From: Candidatus Zixiibacteriota bacterium
GTDB lineage: Bacteria > Zixibacteria > MSB-5A5 > GN15 > PGXB01
Direction: 5' to 3'
Assembly: GCA_003641425.1 (NCBI GenBank)
Contig: QNAH01000069.1
Coordinates: 1-9,978, forward strand
Length of the DNA stretch: 9,978 nucleotides
This document shows positions 5,991 to 9,978 of this stretch, one piece after another. Each line of letters starts with the position of its first letter. The stretch's first letter is position 1. The notes beneath the pieces are model-generated. The model searched no databases and was not told the DNA's origin. It saw only the letters and a program-made list of their open reading frames with translations. A program made the translations under genes and the position numbers.

Positions 5991-6783
5991 GGCGGCTGAA
6001 TTTATAAGATCCAAAGTCGATCTGGTTCCGCAAACAGGCATTATTCTCGGCACCGGTCTTGGCTCGCTTGTTGACGGTATCGAGATCACGGCCACCGTAA
6101 ATTATCAGGACATACCCCATTTCCCCGTTTCGACCGTTGAGTCGCATGCCGGGCGATTGCTTTTCGGACACCTGCGTAACAAACCTGTCGTCGCTATGCA
6201 GGGACGTTTCCACTACTATGAAGGTTATACTCTCAAACAGGTGACTTTTCCGGTGCGTGTCATGAAAGAACTCGGTATCGAAACACTAATAGTTTCCAAT
6301 GCATGCGGCGGACTCAACCCGCAGTTCAACCGGGGCGATATCATGATCATCACCGATCATATCAACCTGCTTGGCAACAACCCATTGATCGGTCCCAATG
6401 ATGAAACGATCGGGGAGCGGTTCCCGGACATGTACAACTGTTATGATAAAGAGATGATAAAGATGGCTGAGGAGGTCGCGCTGGAACTGAAACTGCCGCT
6501 CAAAAAAGGCGTTTATGTGGCTGTGGCGGGTCCCAATCTCGAAACAGCCGCGGAATATCGTTTCCTCAGGATACTCGGAGCCGATGTGGTCGGCATGTCC
6601 ACGGTGCCCGAGGTAATAGCCGCCCGGCACCAGAAGACAAAGGTGTTGGCTTTTTCTATCATTACCGATATGGGACTCCCCGATTCGCTCGGGCCCTGCT
6701 CTCTGGATGAAATCATTGCCACGGCCAACACGGCCGAACCCAAACTGCGCGAGATTATTGCCGGCTGTGTGGAAAAAATATAA
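5962..6783 (+). CDS. punA: Purine nucleoside phosphorylase, trimeric PNP/MTAP family
   Basis: A 273-residue enzyme, normal for the family, which splits purine nucleosides with phosphate to give free base and ribose-1-phosphate for purine salvage. The order of motifs is as expected: phosphate-binding GTGLGS (30-35) and SHAGR (61-65), GRFHYYEGY (81-89), SNACGGLNP (112-120), base-binding GPNLET with Glu194 (190-195), and VVGMSTVPE with Met212 (209-217). At the position of human Asn243, which helps read the 6-oxo group, this protein has Asp236 (SIITDMG). The start is ATG at 5962, 9 nt after AAGGAGG (5946-5952). The frame is open upstream to 5911, but that lies deep inside the DivIVA gene and lacks such a site. 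The 29-bp overlap suggests translational coupling. A terminator follows. The 6-oxopurine versus 6-aminopurine preference is open. Confidence 0.93.
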   Translation: MDNLREMISEAAEFIRSKVDLVPQTGIILGTGLGSLVDGIEITATVNYQDIPHFPVSTVESHAGRLLFGHLRNKPVVAMQGRFHYYEGYTLKQVTFPVRVMKELGIETLIVSNACGGLNPQFNRGDIMIITDHINLLGNNPLIGPNDETIGERFPDMYNCYDKEMIKMAEEVALELKLPLKKGVYVAVAGPNLETAAEYRFLRILGADVVGMSTVPEVIAARHQKTKVLAFSIITDMGLPDSLGPCSLDEIIATANTAEPKLREIIAGCVEKI

Positions 6784-6804
6784 ATAAAAACGGTTATCAA
6801 TAAA

Positions 6805-6840
6805 GCCCACCGGAAAATTACTTCGGGTGGGCCTTCTCTT
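6805..6840 (+). terminator. Intrinsic terminator after the nucleoside phosphorylase gene
   Basis: GCCCACC (6805-6811) pairs with GGTGGGC (6826-6832). After a G-G mismatch the stem extends by GAA/TTC. A pyrimidine-rich tail (CTTCTCTTTCT) follows. It is 21 bp after the stop codon. Confidence 0.8.
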
Positions 6841-7059
6841 TCTGGGTCGATAAATCGGCTTAAATGGTTTTTTTATCATTAAATTATCCACCATAAAGTC
6901 GGACAAAATGATGTATTATTTCTGTAGTCAATATTGTCCAGAATAATCACCTTCGATCCAGCATCAGAGACAATACCAATAAATCACCTGATACAGATCG
7001 GAACTGCTTTCTGGCGAATCCTTTTTTGGCAGTTCATTTAATCGGCGGGGTGTTGTCCA
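6841..7059. other. Intergenic stretch, no gene recognised
   Basis: All frames on both strands are broken by frequent stops; the longest open pieces lack a start with a ribosome site. A GGACAA / TTGTCC pair (near 6901 and 6935) brackets about 30 bp, and TTGTCCA recurs near 7053, but the spacing is too wide for a convincing operator. No CRISPR repeat, tRNA or terminal inverted repeats were seen. Confidence 0.5.
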
Positions 7060-7212
7060 ATGTCGAAAACAAGATGGAAAAAATCTATCTATACTGTGAC
7101 CGTAAAAGGTTCTCGTGACGAATTGATATTGTACAATAGTTTTATGGGTGCCATTGTGTTCGGCGGTTCAGGAGTGAACCGCCGATTTTGTTTGGATTCT
7201 TTTTCTTTGTAA
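7060..7212 (+). pseudogene. Short ORF resembling the N-terminus of a radical SAM/SPASM peptide maturase; likely remnant
   Basis: A 50-codon ORF with ATG at 7060 and TAA at 7210-7212. Its first half, KKSIYTVTV then DELILYNSFMGAIV, resembles the start of many radical SAM/SPASM peptide-maturing enzymes, which open with a SxYxxxV strand and a later LYNxxxGAxV segment before the CxxxCxxC iron-sulfur motif. Here the similarity ends after GAIV: the next codons (VFGGSGVNRRF) are spelled by a perfect hairpin, and no CxxxCxxC follows. It therefore looks like a truncated 5' fragment joined to a terminator-like hairpin. The ribosome site is weak (GGGG, 9 nt upstream). It may instead be a chance ORF or a real small protein. 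The family resemblance is from memory and short. Confidence 0.35.
7161..7209 (+). terminator. Strong perfect hairpin with T-rich tail
   Basis: CGGCGGTTCA (7161-7170) and TGAACCGCCG (7175-7184) form a perfect 10-bp stem with a GGAG loop, followed by ATTTTGTTT and a later TTCTTTTTCTTT. In the plus direction this fits an intrinsic terminator. It would insulate the cas promoter at 7233 from transcription arriving from the left. It lies inside the 50-codon ORF. Confidence 0.65.
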
Positions 7213-7232
7213 AACGCAAGCATGTCATAAGG

Positions 7233-7260
7233 TTGACGATATTCAATATCGCTGTATAAT
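7233..7260 (+). promoter_or_regulatory. Strong promoter of the cas operon
   Basis: TTGACG (7233-7238), 16 bp, perfect TATAAT (7255-7260). This is the best promoter in the window. The predicted start is near 7267, giving a leader of about 270 nt before cas3. No other gene on the plus strand could use it. Confidence 0.7.
7237..7251. promoter_or_regulatory. Palindromic candidate operator inside the cas promoter spacer
   Basis: CGATATT-C-AATATCG is a perfect 7-1-7 dyad that overlaps the end of the -35 and most of the 16-bp spacer. Any protein bound here would occlude RNA polymerase. The 7-1-7 layout and GATA...TATC arms recall Fur/PerR boxes, but the match is partial and no regulator is identified. 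Confidence 0.55.
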
Positions 7261-7539
7261 TCATTATTTTTGAAAGATCAGTTTTTACTGACAGGATATG
7301 TCAGCCACGCAAGTTTTCTACGATACAAAGCTACCCAAATAATCATTGGATATCCGCCTAATAGATTTTTTCCCAATGAAAGAAGATTTTAGCGATTTGG
7401 GATTTTGAAAAATCGGGAATTGCTGTTATTTTATTTAGGCGAGCATTGTTAGCACCAACCACAAATACGAGTCCAGCAAAGATGGATTTGGAAATACTGG
7501 CTACGGAAAACAATAAATTTTCTTTAGGAAAATAATCCC
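7261..7539 (+). other. Long 5' leader of the cas operon
   Basis: This stretch separates the cas promoter from cas3 and holds no convincing gene. A CTGACA-N5-TGTCAG dyad (7288-7304) lies about 20-35 nt into the transcript. A plus-strand frame open from 7380 to TAA at 7533-7535 (51 sense codons) lacks a usable start at its head. A minus-strand frame of 66 codons running from inside cas3 has no ribosome site. The leader could be purely regulatory or the decayed remains of a gene. Confidence 0.4.
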
Positions 7540-9738
7540 ATGGTTGAGTACTATGCACATAGTAAAACGGGTAATTCCGACAAATTTACCTGGCAACTAC
7601 TTGAGAAACATCTAAGGCAAACGGCTGAACTTGCAAGGGAATTTGCAACCCCTTGTAATGCGAGAGACTGGGCCTACTTAGCAGGATTGTTGCACGATCT
7701 GGGGAAATACACTGATGAATTTCAGGCATATCTATGTCGTTCTAATGGTCTTGACGATTTTGAATATGATAGCCACAATGGAAGGCGGATTAACCATTCA
7801 AGTGCCGGGACCGCCTACGCCGAGGAATTACTCAATCGCGGGGATCAGCCTTTCGGACGTAATCTTGCCTACGTTATTGCCGGCCATCATGCGGGATTAC
7901 CGAATTACTACTCCTGTGACGGCGGGGGAATGGCATTACCCAGACGTCTTGATGAGGGTAAAGCCCACTTGTGTAGAATTCGAGAAAGATTTAAGGCGTT
8001 GATTCCGGTTCATCATCAGCTTACTCAATTACCGTCCAACATTAGGATAAATAATTTTCACTTATGGGTTCGAATGTTATTTTCTTGTCTCGTTGATGCT
8101 GATTATCTCGATACTGAGAAATTTGTTAATCCTGAGATGTCACAATATCGCAATCATTATACTTCCCTGGAAAGACTGAAGCGTGCTCTGGATGAGTATA
8201 TGACCAGCATGATTTCGGTATGTGACAAGACTCCATTGAATAAGGCGCGTAATGAAATTCTTGAAGCCTGTCGAAAGGCGGCTCTCTGCGAACCGGGACT
8301 ATTTTCGCTCACTGTTCCGACCGGTTATGGCAAGACACTGTCTTCCATAACATTTGCCCTTGATCATGCTACTTATTATAAGAAAAAACGAATAATCTAT
8401 GTTATCCCATTTACCAGTATCATCGAACAAACGGCGGCTACTCTAATTAATATCTTTGGCCCCGATAATGTTATTGAACATCATAGTAATCTGAACCCTG
8501 ATAGGGAAACGCAAAGAATGCGTCTTGCGTCGGAGAATTGGGATGCCCCAATTATTGTTACAACCAATGTTCAGTTTTTTGAATCACTTTATGCCGCGCG
8601 ACCCAGTAGATGTCGCAAGCTTCATAATATAGCAGACAGCGTGGTCATTCTGGATGAAGCTCAACTGGTGCCACCGAATTTATTGTCTCCCTGTGTTGCC
8701 GTAATTAATGAATTGAGTTCCAACTACGGCGTAACGATTTTATTGTCCACCGCCACTCAACCTGCTTTACCTAAATTGCATCAGCCCAGGGAAATTGCAC
8801 CCAAATCGCATGACTATTATAGATTTCATCAACGAACCGATATCCTTTTCCCGCAGGACCTCCAGGCGCGAATTACCTGGAAACAAATCGCCAGAGACCT
8901 GCGGAAACACAAAAAAGTCTTATGTGTCGTTAACAGCCGGCGTGATTGTTATGATCTGTATCGTCTTATGCCCGAAGGCACAATCCATCTGTCAGCTTTG
9001 ATGTGTGGTGAACATCGCTCTTCCATTATTAAAACCATTAAAAAGCGTCTTATGGAAAAAGGAATCCTTCGTGTTATAAGCACACAGCTTATTGAAGCTG
9101 GCGTCGATATTGATTTTCCCGTGGTTTATCGCGCTTTGGCTGGACTTGACTCAATTGTCCAGGCCGCCGGTCGGTGTAATCGAGAAGGAATGCTTCCCAT
9201 GGGCAAGGTTGTGGTATTTGTCCCGCCAAAACCCGCCCCGCTTGGTCTTTTACATAAAGGCGAAAATACGACCAGAGAATTATACTCAATATCCGGATTC
9301 GATCCCCAGTCTCCGGATTTATATAAGCGGTATTTCGAGCTGTTTTACTCCAAGGTCACTGATACCGGAGAAGAATTTCTCAAGAAATTAATCCCGTCCG
9401 ATCCAAAATTATTGGATGTAGCGTTCAGAACAGCGGGTGACGAATTTCGTATGATCGAAAATCAAAATGCGCGGCCTGTCATTGTCCGTTATGGGGAAAA
9501 TGGGAGGCTTATCAACAAACTGCAGAAACACGGACCGGATCGACATCTCCTGCGGGCAATACAGCGCTATACAGTCAATATCTCGCTTTATTGCGCTGAA
9601 AAAATGGAAAGAGAAGGATTAATCGCCGAAATCTGGCCCGGTTTTTATGCCCAGAGTCAATTCAATATATATAGCGAAGAAACAGGGCTTGAGGTTTTCA
9701 GGGGCAATTTTCCCATAGATGATTTGATAGGTATCTAA
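7540..9738 (+). CDS. cas3: CRISPR-associated helicase-nuclease Cas3, type I-C
   Basis: A 732-residue protein fusing an HD nuclease and a superfamily 2 helicase. After Cascade finds its target, Cas3 is recruited, unwinds DNA 3'-5' with ATP and degrades the displaced strand. HD domain (about 1-210): His24, HD at 52-53 (LLHDLGK), His86 (NHSSAG), His116-His117 (IAGHHAGLP) and a late DAD (186-188). Helicase: Walker A PTGYGKT (260-266), motif Ia IPFTS (289-293), Walker B LDEAQ (371-375, the DEAQ form common in I-C), motif III STAT (403-406), motif V ISTQLIEAGVDIDF (513-526), motif VI QAAGRCNREG (541-550). All catalytic motifs appear intact. The ATG at 7540 follows AGGAAA (7526-7531). Length and the following cas5 place it in type I-C. 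Codon use looks more AT-rich than in the genes to the left, as expected of a mobile defence module. Confidence 0.96.
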   Translation: MVEYYAHSKTGNSDKFTWQLLEKHLRQTAELAREFATPCNARDWAYLAGLLHDLGKYTDEFQAYLCRSNGLDDFEYDSHNGRRINHSSAGTAYAEELLNRGDQPFGRNLAYVIAGHHAGLPNYYSCDGGGMALPRRLDEGKAHLCRIRERFKALIPVHHQLTQLPSNIRINNFHLWVRMLFSCLVDADYLDTEKFVNPEMSQYRNHYTSLERLKRALDEYMTSMISVCDKTPLNKARNEILEACRKAALCEPGLFSLTVPTGYGKTLSSITFALDHATYYKKKRIIYVIPFTSIIEQTAATLINIFGPDNVIEHHSNLNPDRETQRMRLASENWDAPIIVTTNVQFFESLYAARPSRCRKLHNIADSVVILDEAQLVPPNLLSPCVAVINELSSNYGVTILLSTATQPALPKLHQPREIAPKSHDYYRFHQRTDILFPQDLQARITWKQIARDLRKHKKVLCVVNSRRDCYDLYRLMPEGTIHLSALMCGEHRSSIIKTIKKRLMEKGILRVISTQLIEAGVDIDFPVVYRALAGLDSIVQAAGRCNREGMLPMGKVVVFVPPKPAPLGLLHKGENTTRELYSISGFDPQSPDLYKRYFELFYSKVTDTGEEFLKKLIPSDPKLLDVAFRTAGDEFRMIENQNARPVIVRYGENGRLINKLQKHGPDRHLLRAIQRYTVNISLYCAEKMEREGLIAEIWPGFYAQSQFNIYSEETGLEVFRGNFPIDDLIGI

Positions 9739-9760
9739 TGTTATCAAACAATAAATTGAA

Positions 9761-9770
9761 AGGAGGATAC
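9761..9770 (+). promoter_or_regulatory. Ribosome binding site deciding the cas5 TTG start
   Basis: AAAGGAGG ends at 9766, 5 nt before TTG at 9772. No ATG lies at a usable distance in the cas5 frame, and the family N-terminus (KGYSLEVGGPYACFTRPEMK) begins right after this TTG. Confidence 0.8.
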
Positions 9771-9771
9771 A

Positions 9772-9978
9772 TTGAAAGGCTATTCACTCGAAGTGGGCGG
9801 ACCTTACGCCTGTTTCACCCGCCCCGAAATGAAAATCGAAAGGGTGAGTTATGATGTTATTACGCCCTCGGCCGCTCGTGCTATTTTCGATGCCATTCTA
9901 TGGAAACCGGCCATCAGATGGCGAATAACCCGGATTGAGGTACTCGCCCCGATTCGCTGGATATCCGTCCGGCGCAAC
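9772..9978 (+). CDS. cas5c: CRISPR-associated protein Cas5, type I-C (Cas5d/Cas5c), first 69 residues
   Basis: The gene starts with TTG at 9772 and runs off the right edge. In type I-C systems Cas5 replaces Cas6: it cuts the pre-crRNA at the repeat hairpin and then stays on the crRNA 5' handle in Cascade. The visible part is the N-terminal RRM-like domain with family-typical blocks: GGPYACFTRPEMKIERVSYDVITP, then SAARAIFDAI, WKPAIRW and IEVLAPIRWISVRRN. The last block is the usual start of the RRNEV motif. Leu43 occupies the place where the catalytic Tyr46 of the Bacillus halodurans enzyme aligns (SIYWKP there, AILWKP here). The Lys-His pair of that triad would lie past the window. The gap to cas3 is 33 bp, so the genes are co-transcribed; next genes should be cas8c and cas7. 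Confidence 0.93.
   Translation, partial: MKGYSLEVGGPYACFTRPEMKIERVSYDVITPSAARAIFDAILWKPAIRWRITRIEVLAPIRWISVRRN

Noticed and set aside
6286..6906. Minus-strand 206-codon frame opposite the nucleoside phosphorylase gene
   Set aside because: It is the antisense of a well-identified enzyme gene and shows no family features.
6901..6940. GGACAA...TTGTCC inverted pair as an operator or element end
   Set aside because: The arms are only 6 bp and about 28 bp apart in AT-rich DNA, which is expected by chance; no transposase or target duplication is visible.
7380..7535. Plus-strand open frame of 51 codons ending just before cas3
   Set aside because: It follows a stop codon with no ATG/GTG/TTG plus Shine-Dalgarno near its head; the only ATG would give 17 residues. 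Kept only as a note on the leader.
6841..7539. CRISPR repeats or an array next to cas3
   Set aside because: No repeated units of CRISPR length with regular spacers occur; the one strong hairpin (7161-7184) is single-copy in the window.
7358..7558. Minus-strand ORF of 66 codons spanning the cas3 start
   Set aside because: It begins inside cas3, has no ribosome site and resembles no protein family I know; AT-rich DNA gives such frames easily.

Overview
The window looks like a stretch of bacterial chromosome, mostly densely packed housekeeping genes, with the start of a type I-C CRISPR-Cas operon at its right end. The combination of a Rex redox repressor, rubrerythrin-like di-iron proteins, alanine racemase, a DivIVA-domain protein and moderate GC suggests an anaerobic or microaerobic bacterium. 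Shine-Dalgarno sites are clear, promoters are TTGACA/TATAAT-like, and genes often end in short GC hairpins with T tracts. A deep-branching FCB-type lineage such as Zixibacteria is a guess from gene style; nothing here fixes the taxon.

Left part (1-4363), all on the minus strand. In transcription order from right to left: a 68-residue half-size ferritin-like protein and a 160-residue rubrerythrin-like protein form one operon with a promoter and a terminator. Alanine racemase (alr) follows, then rex. The rex promoter is flanked by two Rex-operator-like dyads, which suggests autoregulation. Next is a secreted protein with eight TPR repeats in exact 34-residue register, with a perfect 15-bp palindrome beside its start region. 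The window's left edge cuts an exported protein of unknown function. Three intrinsic terminators separate these units.

Middle part (4490-6840), plus strand. yggS (PLP homeostasis), a DivIVA-domain coiled-coil protein and purine nucleoside phosphorylase run in one direction. The last gene overlaps the DivIVA gene by 29 bp, so the two are probably translationally coupled. A hairpin terminator closes this unit.

Right part (6841-9978), plus strand. A 756-bp gap follows. It holds a 50-codon ORF resembling the extreme N-terminus of radical SAM/SPASM peptide maturases, ending in a perfect 10-bp hairpin. After it comes a strong promoter whose spacer contains a perfect 7-1-7 palindrome, then a leader of about 270 nt. 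cas3 (HD nuclease plus superfamily 2 helicase) and the first 69 codons of cas5 (type I-C, Cas5d) follow. cas8c, cas7, cas4, cas1, cas2 and the CRISPR array would be expected beyond the right edge; no array is visible here.

The most interesting points are: (1) the palindrome inside the cas promoter, whose ATATTCAATAT core also occurs twice between alr and rex; (2) a leucine in Cas5 where the catalytic tyrosine of the Bacillus halodurans enzyme would align; (3) the half-size ferritin-like gene beside a full-size relative; (4) the paired Rex-type sites; (5) the apparent maturase fragment with its hairpin; and (6) Asp in place of the base-specificity Asn in the nucleoside phosphorylase.
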